NCBI RefSeq assembly: GCF_021272345.1
Contig: NZ_JAJSDQ010000003.1
Location: forward strand, 434,001 to 498,000
From: Ornithinimicrobium sediminis
GTDB lineage: Bacteria; Actinomycetota; Actinomycetes; Actinomycetales; Dermatophilaceae
Reading direction: 5' to 3'
Length of the DNA stretch: 64,000 nucleotides
Under the pieces are notes generated by a model. That model saw nothing but the letters and a program-made list of their open reading frames with translations, was not told the origin of the DNA and did no database searches. Both the position numbers and the translations under genes were made by a program. This document shows, piece after piece, positions 28,388-37,096 of the stretch; the stretch's first letter is position 1, and each line of letters opens with the position of its first letter.

Positions 28388-28393
28388 TAGACT
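28388..28393 (+). promoter_or_regulatory. -10 box of the leaderless HprK-like gene
   Basis: TAGACT ends seven bases before ATG 28401, with no Shine-Dalgarno between them. It marks this ATG as the start of a leaderless message. Confidence 0.55.
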
Positions 28394-28400
28394 GGCGCCC

Positions 28401-29222
28401 ATGCCCTCCGAGACCCGGGTGCCCCTGCGGGTCCTGGACACGCCCGTGGACCTGGTCCTGGTCGGGTCGCCCGGACTCCGGGACACCCTGCAGGCGCGGG
28501 TGCACTCCGCCTGGCACCTGGCCCTGCGGGCGGGTGAGGTCCCCGAGCCGGAGGCCGTCGTGATCGAGGTCGAGCTCCGTGCGGGCCCACCCGAGCAGGG
28601 CGGCTACCAGCGGGCGAGCCTCGAGGTGCGGGACAGCGACCTGGACCGCCTCATGATGAGGCTGACCCACGCGGTGACGGCTGCCGCGATCTCGGCCCAG
28701 AGCGGCACCCTGCTCATGCTGCACGCTGCGGGGCTGGCCCATGCCCGCAGCGGTGCGGCCTCGGTCTGGGTGGCCCCGGGCAACACCGGCAAGTCGACCC
28801 TGTGCCGCACGCTCGGGCCGCGCTACGCCTACCTGTCCGACGAGACCGTGGGGATCCGCCGCGACGGCACCGTCGCGGCCTACGCGAAGCCGGTGTCGGT
28901 GCGGGTGCCCGGTCGCGCGGTCAAGGACGAGCGTGCGCCGAGGGCGTGCGGGCTGCGCCTGCCGGCGGTGCCGGCGCGGGTGGCCGGGCTCGTGCTGCTG
29001 GCCCGCGTCGCCGGTCACGAGGGCCCGCCGGTGGTCACGTTGCTGCCCACGCTGGACGCGGTGCAGGCGGTCACCCCCGAGTCCTCCGGCTTCATGAGCA
29101 CCGACCGGCCGCTCACCTGGCTGGCCGACGTGCTGGAGTCGACCGGGGGTGCGCGGCAGGTGACGTATGCCGAGGTGCGCGACCTCGCGCCGCTCGCGGC
29201 CGACATCATGGGCGACCCGTGA
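28401..29222 (+). CDS. HprK-like P-loop kinase
   Basis: A 273-residue protein with the fold pattern of HPr kinase-like proteins. LLMLHAAGLAHARSG (about 104-118) precedes a P-loop APGNTGKST (about 125-133), then RYAYLSDETVGIRRDG, and later LLARVAGHEGPPVV. Stand-alone HprK-like kinases act in RiPP and related gene clusters. No HPr-based sugar regulation is expected here. A GTGA overlap couples it to the PqqD-like gene. The substrate is unknown. With a PqqD-like partner, a peptide or protein substrate is a reasonable inference. Confidence 0.75.
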   Translation: MPSETRVPLRVLDTPVDLVLVGSPGLRDTLQARVHSAWHLALRAGEVPEPEAVVIEVELRAGPPEQGGYQRASLEVRDSDLDRLMMRLTHAVTAAAISAQSGTLLMLHAAGLAHARSGAASVWVAPGNTGKSTLCRTLGPRYAYLSDETVGIRRDGTVAAYAKPVSVRVPGRAVKDERAPRACGLRLPAVPARVAGLVLLARVAGHEGPPVVTLLPTLDAVQAVTPESSGFMSTDRPLTWLADVLESTGGARQVTYAEVRDLAPLAADIMGDP

Positions 29223-29485
29223 CGAGCGTCCGCGCGCTGCCCGTGCACGACGTCCTGGAGCGTGACGGCGAGAGTCTGGTGCTGGTCGCCGGCACGGTCT
29301 CGCGGCTGTCGGTCCCGGCCACGCTGGTGCGCTCGTGGTGCACCGCCTGGACGTCCCTGGAGGAGGTCACCGCGGCGCTCGTGGCCGAGCTGGGCCCACC
29401 TCCCGACGGCGACCCACGGGAGGTCGCGCGGACGTGGGTGTCCGAGCTCGAGAACGCCGGCATCGTGGAGACGAGAGACGTCTGA
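29219..29485 (+). CDS. PqqD-like peptide-binding protein
   Basis: An 88-residue protein starting with GTG 29219 that overlaps the HprK-like stop by four bases. It has the PqqD-family layout: a short beta hairpin (ESLVLVAGTVSRLSVPATL), a helix with WCTAWTSLEEVTAALVAEL and a C-terminal helix ending WVSELENAGIV. PqqD-type domains bind leader peptides for modifying enzymes. No precursor peptide gene was found in the 60 bases either side, nor any radical-SAM or cyclase gene. Confidence 0.65.
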   Translation: MTSVRALPVHDVLERDGESLVLVAGTVSRLSVPATLVRSWCTAWTSLEEVTAALVAELGPPPDGDPREVARTWVSELENAGIVETRDV

Positions 29486-29531
29486 CCTGCACGGATGCGT
29501 CTGATAGTTCGACCGTCGTAATATCAGCGTC

Positions 29532-31619
29532 GTGACCAGGATTCCTCACCTCATCGCCGGGCGGCGCACTGCCTGGATCGTCGCGCTCGTGACCATGCTC
29601 ATCGGCATCGCCGCCGTCACCGGCTTCCCCGAGGGCGAGCGCAGCCCCTCGCCGCTGGACTCGCTGCCGGCGGGCTACGACTCCACCGAGGGGGTGGCAC
29701 TGCTCGACGAGCTCCCCGAGGACGACAGCTCCTCCGCGATCGTCCTGTTCACCAGCGACGAGGGGATCGAGGAGCAGCTGCCCGCCCTGCAGGAGCTGAC
29801 CGAGGGGCTGGTCCCCGAGGACGCCCCGCCAGGGCCTCCGCTGGAGCTCGTCCCCAGCGAGGACGGCACCGCTGCCTTCGGCGTGCTCACCGTGCCGTCG
29901 GCCACCGCCACCCAGACGGCGGAGGAGGTGCGCGCGCTCCGGGCCGACCTCACGGCAGAGGTGCCCGACGGTGTCACCGCCCAGGTCACCGGTCCTGCTG
30001 CCATCGAGGCCGACCTGGCCGCGGTCTTCGAAGGCGCGGACGTCAACCTGCTCATCGTCACCGCCTCGGTGGTGGCCGTCCTGCTGCTCGTGACCTACCG
30101 CAGCCCGTTCCTGTGGGTCATCCCGCTCACCGTGGTCGGCATCGGCGACCGTTTCGCGGGCATCATGGCCACCAACGTGCTCGAGCGTGTCGGCATCCCG
30201 TGGGACGAGTCGACCATCGGCATCCTGTCGGTCCTGGTCTTCGGTGCCGGCACCAACTACGCGCTGCTGCTCATCTCGCGCTACCGCGACGAGCTCAAAC
30301 GGCACGAGAGCCGCAACGAGGCCATGATCCTGGCGCTGCGCCGCACCGCGGAGGCCGTCTTCGCCAGCTCCTCGACCGTCTTCCTGGGTCTGCTCACCCT
30401 CCTGCTCTCGGTCTTCCCGAGCACCCGCGGCCTGGGGCTGGCCTGTGCCGTCGGCATCCTCATGGCAGCCGGCTTCGCCCTGGTCGTCCTGCCGGCGGTG
30501 CTGGTGCTCTTCGGCCGCTGGGTCTTCTGGCCGCTGGTGCCCCGGGTGGGGCAGCCCGCCCTGGCCGACTCCCGCTCGGTCTGGAAGCGCATCGGCGACG
30601 CCGTCGCCAAGCGTCCCCCCGCCTACATCGCCGGCACCCTCGCCGTGCTGGTGCTGCTCGCCCTCAACGTCTTCCGCATCGACCTCGGCCTGTCGACCTC
30701 CGACCAGTTCCTGGAGGAGCCGGAGGCGATCACCGCGGCCAACCGCCTGGCCGAGTCCTTCCCCGCCGGCAGCGCGGACCCGACCGTCGTGGTCACCCGC
30801 ACCACGGACGAGACCCGTCTCGCCGAGATCGAGGATGCCGTGGCCGGTGTCGGCGGCGTCGACACGGTGCGCCAGGCCGACCAGGCGGAGGGCGTCACGA
30901 CCTTCGAGGCGGTGCTCGGTGCCGACCCCGGCAGCAGCGAGGCCCGCGACACGGTCATCGCCGTCCGCGCCGCGCTCGAGGGCCAGGACGAGACCCACGT
31001 GACCGGCACCGAGGCCGAGGCCCTCGACGAGGCGGAGGGCTCGTCCCGCGACCGCACGGTGATCCTCCCGCTGATCCTCGGCCTGGTGCTCGTGGCGCTG
31101 TTCGGGCTGCTGCGCTCGTTCGTCGCCCCGGTCATCCTCGTCTCGACGGTGCTGCTCACCTACGTGACCGCCATGGGCATCTCCTGGTGGCTCTTCACCG
31201 GTGTCTTCGGCTTCGCCGCCATGGACTCGGGAGTGCCGCTGCTGGCCTTCCTCTTCCTCGTGGCGCTGGGTGTCGACTACAACATCTTCCTCGTCACCCG
31301 GGCGCTCGAGGAGGCGCGCAGCGTCGGTCCCCGACGGGGGATCCTGCGAGCCCTGGCGGCGACCGGTGGCGTCATCACCAGCGCCGGCATCCTGCTCGCC
31401 GCGGTCTTCGCCGCCCTGGGTGTGCTGCCGCTGGTGGTGCTGGCCCAGCTGGGCATCATCATCTTCGTCGGGGTGCTGATCGACACGCTGGTCGTGCGGA
31501 CCGTCCTGGTGCCCGCGATCGCGCTCACCATGGGTGAGCGCTTCTACTGGCCGCGCGCGACGCAGCCGACGGAGCCGGAGCGGGCCGAGCGCCCCGACCC
31601 GGTCACGGTCGGCGGCTGA
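29532..31619 (+). CDS. MMPL-family RND-type transporter
   Basis: A 695-residue membrane protein with duplicated halves. Each half has one span, a large extracytoplasmic loop, then five spans including GAGTNYALLLISRYRDEL (first half) and ALGVDYNIFLVTRALEEAR (second half), the paired MMPL motifs. Members export lipids, polyketides or drugs using the proton gradient. GTG 29532 follows a relatively AT-rich 46-base gap after the PqqD-like gene. Cargo unknown. Confidence 0.9.
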   Translation: MTRIPHLIAGRRTAWIVALVTMLIGIAAVTGFPEGERSPSPLDSLPAGYDSTEGVALLDELPEDDSSSAIVLFTSDEGIEEQLPALQELTEGLVPEDAPPGPPLELVPSEDGTAAFGVLTVPSATATQTAEEVRALRADLTAEVPDGVTAQVTGPAAIEADLAAVFEGADVNLLIVTASVVAVLLLVTYRSPFLWVIPLTVVGIGDRFAGIMATNVLERVGIPWDESTIGILSVLVFGAGTNYALLLISRYRDELKRHESRNEAMILALRRTAEAVFASSSTVFLGLLTLLLSVFPSTRGLGLACAVGILMAAGFALVVLPAVLVLFGRWVFWPLVPRVGQPALADSRSVWKRIGDAVAKRPPAYIAGTLAVLVLLALNVFRIDLGLSTSDQFLEEPEAITAANRLAESFPAGSADPTVVVTRTTDETRLAEIEDAVAGVGGVDTVRQADQAEGVTTFEAVLGADPGSSEARDTVIAVRAALEGQDETHVTGTEAEALDEAEGSSRDRTVILPLILGLVLVALFGLLRSFVAPVILVSTVLLTYVTAMGISWWLFTGVFGFAAMDSGVPLLAFLFLVALGVDYNIFLVTRALEEARSVGPRRGILRALAATGGVITSAGILLAAVFAALGVLPLVVLAQLGIIIFVGVLIDTLVVRTVLVPAIALTMGERFYWPRATQPTEPERAERPDPVTVGG

Positions 31620-31642
31620 GCACGGTCGTGCGCCGTCAGGCG

Positions 31643-32449
31643 TCAGGCCCGGGCAGGCGCACCAGGGGAGGAGCCCGCCCGGGCTCGCACCCAGGCGGCG
31701 GCGGCGACGACCACGAACGCCGTCACCGCCGCTGCCACGCCCGTCACCACCGAGGCCGGCTCGTCGGTCAGGCGCCCCACGGTGATCCAGCCCAGGCCCC
31801 AGGCCATCGCGGCCGCCACGGCATACCGTCCGCCCAGGCGGTGCGCGAAGAGCACCCCCAGACCGGCCACGACCGCCAGGACGCCCACGGCCGCCAGGTC
31901 CGCCACGAACGGTGCGGGGTCGACGCCGGAGTCGACGAGGGCTGCCGTCACGTTGGCGCAGGTCGCCACGGCGACCCAGCCGAGGTAGAGGCCGAACGTG
32001 CCGTCCAGGACGGCCCGCTCGAGCAGGCTCTCCGCGGGGGTCACCGTCAGCCGCCGCACCAGCACCCCCAGGGTGAGGGCGAGCACCACGATGACGCCCA
32101 CGCTGGCCCAGATCCAGTCCTGCTGGGTCACCAGCAGCCAGGTGGCGTTCAGCACCATCGACGCCGCGGCGAGCCATCCCACCTGCCGCTGCCGGGTGCG
32201 GGTGGTCTGCCCCGGGAGCCACTGCCAGATCGTGTAGACCGCGAGGCCGGCATAGATGACCGACCAGATCGAGAACGCCGGGCCCGCCGGCGCGAGCCGG
32301 GTCGCGTTGTCGGCCAGCGCACCGCCGGACGACTCCTGCACGCGCTCGCCGATCACCCCCGTGCCCACGAGCGTGCCGAGCACGCAGAACACCTGGGCCA
32401 CCGTCACCGTGACCTGCCGGACCCGGTCGGCCCGCTGCACCTGGGGCAT
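31643..32449 (-). CDS. TspO/MBR-family tryptophan-rich sensory protein
   Basis: A 268-residue membrane protein with seven or eight spans. LAPAGPAFSIWSVIYAGLAVYTIWQWLP and VLNATWLL are the tryptophan-rich features of TspO-like proteins, and the length indicates the extended form. TspO proteins bind porphyrins or sterols and influence stress responses. ATG 32449 is preferred because GGAGGG lies seven bases upstream. The GTG five codons earlier overlaps that site. It is divergent from the MpaB-type gene. Confidence 0.82.
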   Translation of the reverse strand: MPQVQRADRVRQVTVTVAQVFCVLGTLVGTGVIGERVQESSGGALADNATRLAPAGPAFSIWSVIYAGLAVYTIWQWLPGQTTRTRQRQVGWLAAASMVLNATWLLVTQQDWIWASVGVIVVLALTLGVLVRRLTVTPAESLLERAVLDGTFGLYLGWVAVATCANVTAALVDSGVDPAPFVADLAAVGVLAVVAGLGVLFAHRLGGRYAVAAAMAWGLGWITVGRLTDEPASVVTGVAAAVTAFVVVAAAAWVRARAGSSPGAPARA

Positions 32450-32493
32450 GAACTGTCCCTCCACAACGTTGTCATCAGCAGTTTCTCAGTCTG

Positions 32494-32514
32494 TGTCGAG
32501 ACAGTGTCTCAACA
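32494..32514. promoter_or_regulatory. Operator-like inverted repeat upstream of the MpaB-type gene
   Basis: TGTCGAGACA-G-TGTCTCAACA has ten-base arms with one mismatch around a central G. It resembles TetR-family operators and lies in the divergent gap 34 bases before ATG 32548. No TetR gene is adjacent in the window. Confidence 0.5.
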
Positions 32515-32547
32515 CTGCGCTGTGCCCGTGAGCCGAGAGGACGCCCC

Positions 32548-33510
32548 ATGACCGACCTGACACGCCCCGTGGCCGCCGTCAGCGAGACGCTGCGCGACCA
32601 GGTCCGGCGGGCCGGTGAGGGCGTGCAGCTGCGCATCGGCCAGGCGCTGCGCGCCAAGGTCGCCGGCGACGACGCCCAGCAGCGTGCGCAGCGCATCTGG
32701 GGGGCCGAGGGTGCGCGCTGGTTCACGCCCAGCGACCCGGTGTGGCGCGTGCACGCCGACGCCGCGATGTTCCCTGGCGGGGTCACCGCGCTCCTGCTGC
32801 AGATGCTGCACCCGATGGCGATGGCCGGGGTGGCCGGCCACAGCGGCTACAAGGGCGACCCGTGGGGCCGGCTCCAACGGACCAGCACCTACCTGGCGAC
32901 CACCACCTTCGGCACGGTCGAGCACGCCGAGGAGACCATCGCGATGGTGCGCGGCATCCACGACCGGGTGCGCGGCAAGGACGAGCTGGGCCGCCCCTAC
33001 CGGGCGAGCGACCCGCACCTGCTCATGTGGGTGCACATCGCCGAGGTCGACTCCTTCCTCCGCGCCTTCCAGACCTACGCCACCACGCCGCTGACCCCCG
33101 AGGAGGCGGACACGTATGTCGCGCAGGCGGCGGTCTCCGCCCGGCTGCTCGGCGTCGTCGACCCCCCGACCAGCGTCGCCGGGCTGGAGGCCGAGCTCGC
33201 GTCCTACCGCCCCGAGCTGGAGACGACCCCCGCGGCCCGGGAGGCGGCCCGCTTCCTGCTGCTCAGCCCGCCGCTGCCGTGGCCGGCTCGCCCCGGCTAC
33301 GGCGCGCTGGCCGCGGGCGGCGTGGCGCTCCTGCCCGACTGGGCACGGGACCTGCTGGGGCTGCCGATGCCGGACGTGGTGGCCCGGTGGGTGGCCCAGC
33401 CGCTCGGCCAGCTCGGCGCCTCCACCGTGCGCTGGGCGATGGCGGGGCTGGAGGACCGCCGCAGCGCACCCATGGCCCCCCGGGCGGGGGCACCCCGCCG
33501 GTCGGCGTAG
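32548..33510 (+). CDS. MpaB-family (DUF2236) oxygenase-like protein
   Basis: A 320-residue soluble protein of the MpaB/latex-clearing-protein superfamily, which includes heme b oxygenases. Family features are ALLLQMLHPMAMAGVAGHS, DPWGRLQRTSTYLATTTFGT, HDRVRGKDELGRPYRASDPHLLMWVHIAEVDSF and a C-terminal LPDWARDLLGLP. It starts a tight same-strand run with an FAD oxidoreductase, a PAP2 phosphatase and a spermidine-synthase-like protein. The substrate is unknown. Confidence 0.83.
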   Translation: MTDLTRPVAAVSETLRDQVRRAGEGVQLRIGQALRAKVAGDDAQQRAQRIWGAEGARWFTPSDPVWRVHADAAMFPGGVTALLLQMLHPMAMAGVAGHSGYKGDPWGRLQRTSTYLATTTFGTVEHAEETIAMVRGIHDRVRGKDELGRPYRASDPHLLMWVHIAEVDSFLRAFQTYATTPLTPEEADTYVAQAAVSARLLGVVDPPTSVAGLEAELASYRPELETTPAAREAARFLLLSPPLPWPARPGYGALAAGGVALLPDWARDLLGLPMPDVVARWVAQPLGQLGASTVRWAMAGLEDRRSAPMAPRAGAPRRSA

Positions 33511-33516
33511 CAGACT
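33511..33516 (+). promoter_or_regulatory. -10-like box before the FAD oxidoreductase gene
   Basis: CAGACT ends seven bases before ATG 33524, the same geometry as the TAGRCT boxes elsewhere, with no Shine-Dalgarno visible. Confidence 0.35.
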
Positions 33517-33523
33517 GGGTCGC

Positions 33524-34786
33524 ATGAGCGACACCCTCGACTGCGACGTCCTCGTCATCGGTGCGGGCCTGGCCGGGCTCCAGTGTGCCCGCACCCTCCA
33601 GCGTGCCGGGGTGCACACCCAGGTCTGGGAGGCCGGCGACGCGGTCGGTGGACGGATCCGCACCGACCGGGTCGACGGCTTCCTCATGGACCGCGGCTTC
33701 CAGGTGCTCAACCCGGCCTACCCCGCCGTCCAGCGGCACATCGACGTCGAGGCGCTGCAGCTGCAGACGTTCGGCTCCGGTGCCCTCGTGCGCCGCGAGG
33801 ACCGGCTGGCCGTGCTCGCCGACCCGCTGCGCGAGCCGGCCCACCTGCCCGACGTGCTCCGCAGCGGCTACCTGGTGCCGCAGGACCTCCTGGCCCTGGC
33901 GCGCTGGGCCGGCCCCGCCGTGGGCCCGAGCTCGGCGATGAAGGCCGGGCCGGACACCCCGCGCTCCGTGTCGCTGGACGCGGCCGGCCTGCACGGTGAC
34001 CTGCGCCGGGTCGTGGAGGAGTTCCTGGCCGGGGTGCTGCTCGAGGACGACGGCAGCACCTCGACCGCGTTCACCCGGCTGCTGGTGCGCATGTTCGCGT
34101 TCGGGTCGCCGGGACTGCCCGCCTCGGGCATGCAGGCGCTGCCGCAGCAGATCGCCGACCGCCTGCACGCCCCGGTGCGGCTGGGCACGCGGGTCCGCAG
34201 CGTCGACCAGGGCACGGGCCGGGCGACGGTCCACGCCGACGGGCTCAGCGCCACCGCGCGCCTCGTCGTCGTGGCCACCGGTGCGGGTGCCGCCGAGGAG
34301 CTGGTGGGCCTCACGGCGCCGGCGACCAAGGGTGTGGTCACCGACTGGTTCACGATGCCCGAGCCCCCCGCGGCACCACGGATGCTGGTGCTGGACGGCC
34401 GCACGCCCAGCGGCGGACCGGTCAGGAACGCCGCTGTCATCACCGACACCGCCCCGTCCTACGCCCCGCCGGGGCAGCACATGGTGCAGGCGTCGTCCCT
34501 GGTCCGCGACGGGCGGGTGCCGCCGGTCTCCGACGTGCTGCGACACGTCGGGGAGCTGTATGCCGTGGGCACCGGGCAGTGGGAGCTCGTCCACCGGCAC
34601 GAGGTGCCTCAGGCGCTGCCGGTGCAGCCTCCGCCACTGCGTCTGCGGCGGCCGATGCAGGTCAGCGAGTCGGTCGTCGTCGCCGGTGACCACATGGACA
34701 CCGCCTCCATCCAGGGGGCCCTCGTCAGCGGTGAGCGTGCCGCGCAGGGGTGGCTGTCCCGGACGGCGTCCCGGACCGGCCGGTGA
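33524..34786 (+). CDS. FAD-dependent amine-oxidase-like oxidoreductase
   Basis: A 420-residue flavoprotein of the NAD(P)/FAD oxidoreductase, amine-oxidase/phytoene-desaturase-like type. The N-terminal dinucleotide-binding motif is VLVIGAGLAGLQCARTLQ, followed by VWEAGDAVGGRIRTDRVDGFLMDRGFQVL, and the C-terminal FAD contact is VVVAGDHMDTASIQGALVSGERAA. It begins 14 bases after the MpaB-type gene and its stop overlaps the PAP2 gene start. The substrate is unknown. Neighbouring genes do not define a pathway. Confidence 0.85.
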   Translation: MSDTLDCDVLVIGAGLAGLQCARTLQRAGVHTQVWEAGDAVGGRIRTDRVDGFLMDRGFQVLNPAYPAVQRHIDVEALQLQTFGSGALVRREDRLAVLADPLREPAHLPDVLRSGYLVPQDLLALARWAGPAVGPSSAMKAGPDTPRSVSLDAAGLHGDLRRVVEEFLAGVLLEDDGSTSTAFTRLLVRMFAFGSPGLPASGMQALPQQIADRLHAPVRLGTRVRSVDQGTGRATVHADGLSATARLVVVATGAGAAEELVGLTAPATKGVVTDWFTMPEPPAAPRMLVLDGRTPSGGPVRNAAVITDTAPSYAPPGQHMVQASSLVRDGRVPPVSDVLRHVGELYAVGTGQWELVHRHEVPQALPVQPPPLRLRRPMQVSESVVVAGDHMDTASIQGALVSGERAAQGWLSRTASRTGR

Positions 34787-35571
34787 CAGCACGCGGTGAC
34801 CGGGCCGGGACGGACTACCCCGACGCGGCCCCTGGCCCCGAGGCACCGGGGCGCTGGGACACCGGGGTGTCCTGGCGCGGCCTGAGCACCGGCACCTGGC
34901 TGGGTGCCGTCGCGCTGCTGCTGCTCGTCGTCGCGCTGGGGGTGGCCGCCCTGACCGCCGCGACGGTCGCCGGCTGGGACCGTGCCGGCGTGGAGGCTGT
35001 CGGACGGCTGCGCACCGACAGCCTCACCCCGTGGATGAAGGCCGTCACCTTCGGGTCGTCGGCGCCGGTCGTGCTGCCCGCCGTGGTCGCGGCCGGGCTG
35101 GTGCTGTGGCTGAGGTCGGGGTGGCTGGCGGACAGTGTGCGGCTCGTCCTCGTGGTCGGCGTGGGCTGGTCGGCGGTGATGGCGCTGAAGCCCGTCTTCG
35201 ACCGTGGGCGACCCGCGGCCGCGATGGGTGACGTGCTGTCCGTCGAGCCGTTGGTCGCCGAGCCGGTGGGAGCCAGCTATCCCAGCGGCCACACCGCGCT
35301 GGCCACCGGGGTGGCGCTGGCGCTCGTCTGGGCGCTGCGCCACGCCACCACCGCCGTCCGGGTGGGTGGCGCGCTGGCCGGGGTGCTGCTCGTCGCGGTG
35401 GTGGGCCTCTCCCGGGTCTACCTCGGGGTGCACTACCCGAGCGACCTCCTCGGCTCCGTGCTCACGGTGACCGCCACGACCCTGCTGCTGACCGGCCTCG
35501 TGCCCGGGCCGCGGCCACCCCGGGACCGTGGGCCGGAGCATCCCGGTCCGTCTGCCAGGCTCTCCCCGTGA
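34783..35571 (+). CDS. PAP2-family membrane phosphatase
   Basis: A 262-residue membrane protein with about six spans and the full acid-phosphatase signature: KPVFDRGRP, YPSGHTALA and SRVYLGVHYPSDLLG, the KX6RP, PSGH and SRX5HX3D motifs. It likely dephosphorylates a lipid phosphate such as undecaprenyl pyrophosphate or phosphatidate. GTG 34783 overlaps the upstream stop (GTGA). The alternative GTG 34750 would intrude 36 bases into the oxidoreductase gene. Confidence 0.9.
   Translation: MTARGDRAGTDYPDAAPGPEAPGRWDTGVSWRGLSTGTWLGAVALLLLVVALGVAALTAATVAGWDRAGVEAVGRLRTDSLTPWMKAVTFGSSAPVVLPAVVAAGLVLWLRSGWLADSVRLVLVVGVGWSAVMALKPVFDRGRPAAAMGDVLSVEPLVAEPVGASYPSGHTALATGVALALVWALRHATTAVRVGGALAGVLLVAVVGLSRVYLGVHYPSDLLGSVLTVTATTLLLTGLVPGPRPPRDRGPEHPGPSARLSP
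35556..35561 (+). promoter_or_regulatory. -10-like box before the spermidine-synthase-like gene
   Basis: CAGGCT ends six bases before GTG 35568, inside the end of the PAP2 gene. The spacing matches the leaderless pattern of other genes here. Confidence 0.35.
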
Positions 35572-37094
35572 CGACCGACCGCGAAGCCCCGGCAGCCTCG
35601 GCACCACCGGCGACCCTGGGCCCGCGCGCCGGTGCGGTGCTCGTCTTCGGCTCCTCCGCCGCCGTCCTCGTGGTGGAGCTCGTGGCCCTGCGTCTCCTCG
35701 CGCCCTACCTGGGGCTGACCCTGGAGACCAGCACGCTGGTCATCGGGCTGGCACTCACCGCCATCGCGGCCGGCTCCTGGCTGGGCGGGCGGGCCGCCGA
35801 CCGCGTGCCGCCGCGCCGGGCGCTGGGTCCCCTGCTCGCCGTCTCCGGTGTGGCCGTCGCCCTGACGCCGATGAGCGTGCGCACCGCCGCCGAGGTCGGC
35901 ACCGGGTCCCTCCTGCTGCCGGTGGCGGCCCTGTCGATCATCGTGCCCGGGGCGCTCCTCTCGGCGGTCACGCCGATGGTGACCAAGCTGCAGCTCACCG
36001 ACCTGCACGAGACGGGCACGGTCGTCGGCAAGCTCTCCGGCATCGCCACCGCAGGCTCGATCGCCGGCACCGTGCTCACCGGGTTCGTGCTCATCTCCAC
36101 GGTGCCGGTGAGCGCCATCCTCGTCGGTCTCGGCGTCGTGCTGCTGCTCAGCGCCGTGGTCGTCGACCTGCGGGTGCGGGGCCGGCGAGCAGCGGTCGCG
36201 CCGGCCGTCGTCGTCGCCCTGGCCGCGCTCGGGGCCACCGTCGCCCCCGGGGGCTGCGACGTGGAGACGACCTACCACTGCGCCGTCGTGCAGCAGGACC
36301 CGGAGCGCGAGAGCGGCCGGGTGCTCGTCCTCGACACGCTGCGTCACTCCTACGTGGACCTCGCCGACCCGACCCACCTGGAGTTCGCCTACATGCAGGC
36401 GATCGCCTCCGTCGTCGACACCGCCTGGCCCGAGGACACCCCGCTGTCGGCCTACCACCTCGGCGGTGGGGGCCTGACCTTCCCCCGCTACCTCGCGCAG
36501 GTGCGCCCGGGCACGCAGAGCCTGGTCTCCGAGATCGACCCCGGGGTGGTGCGGGTCGACGTCGAGCGTCTGGGGCTGGACACCGGACCGGAGCTGCAGG
36601 TGCGGGTGGAGGACGGTCGCCTGGGTCTGCGGGCGCTCACGGACGACAGCCGCGACCTGGTGGTCGGTGACGCCTTCGGCGGGGTCAGCGTGCCGTGGCA
36701 TCTCACCACCCGGGAGGCCGTCGGCCACGTGCGCCGGGTCCTCGTCGACGACGGGGTCTACGTCGCCAACCTCATCGACAACGGCCCGCTGGCCTTCGCC
36801 CGGGCCGAGCTCGCCACCCTCGGCAGCGTCTTCGGCCATGTCGCCGTCGCCGCCGAGAGCGACACCTTCACCGGGGGTCCGCAGGCGGGGGGCAACCTCG
36901 TGGCCGTGGCGTCCGACCGGCCGGTCGACCTCGTCGCGGCACAGGCTGCCATGGACGAGCGCGGCCTCGGCTGGGTGGTGCTCGGTGGTGACGAGCTGCG
37001 GGCGTGGGTCGGTGACGCCGAGGTGCTCACCGACGACTTCGCCCCGGTCGACCAGCTGCTCACGCCGTATGCGGTGGCCGCACCGTCCCCCTGA
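35568..37094 (+). CDS. Membrane-fused spermidine-synthase-like protein
   Basis: A 508-residue fusion. Residues 1 to about 225 have six or seven spans (VVELVALRLLAPYLGLTLETSTLVIGL, GSWLGGRAADRVPPRRAL, GKLSGIATAGSIAGT). Residues about 235-490 form a SpeE-like methyltransferase fold with YHLGGGGLTFPRYL, SEIDPGVV and VVGDAFGG. Such fused MFS/spermidine-synthase proteins are widespread in actinobacteria and their reaction is unproven. The GTG start overlaps the PAP2 stop by four bases. Confidence 0.85.
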   Translation: MTTDREAPAASAPPATLGPRAGAVLVFGSSAAVLVVELVALRLLAPYLGLTLETSTLVIGLALTAIAAGSWLGGRAADRVPPRRALGPLLAVSGVAVALTPMSVRTAAEVGTGSLLLPVAALSIIVPGALLSAVTPMVTKLQLTDLHETGTVVGKLSGIATAGSIAGTVLTGFVLISTVPVSAILVGLGVVLLLSAVVVDLRVRGRRAAVAPAVVVALAALGATVAPGGCDVETTYHCAVVQQDPERESGRVLVLDTLRHSYVDLADPTHLEFAYMQAIASVVDTAWPEDTPLSAYHLGGGGLTFPRYLAQVRPGTQSLVSEIDPGVVRVDVERLGLDTGPELQVRVEDGRLGLRALTDDSRDLVVGDAFGGVSVPWHLTTREAVGHVRRVLVDDGVYVANLIDNGPLAFARAELATLGSVFGHVAVAAESDTFTGGPQAGGNLVAVASDRPVDLVAAQAAMDERGLGWVVLGGDELRAWVGDAEVLTDDFAPVDQLLTPYAVAAPSP

Positions 37095-37096
37095 CC

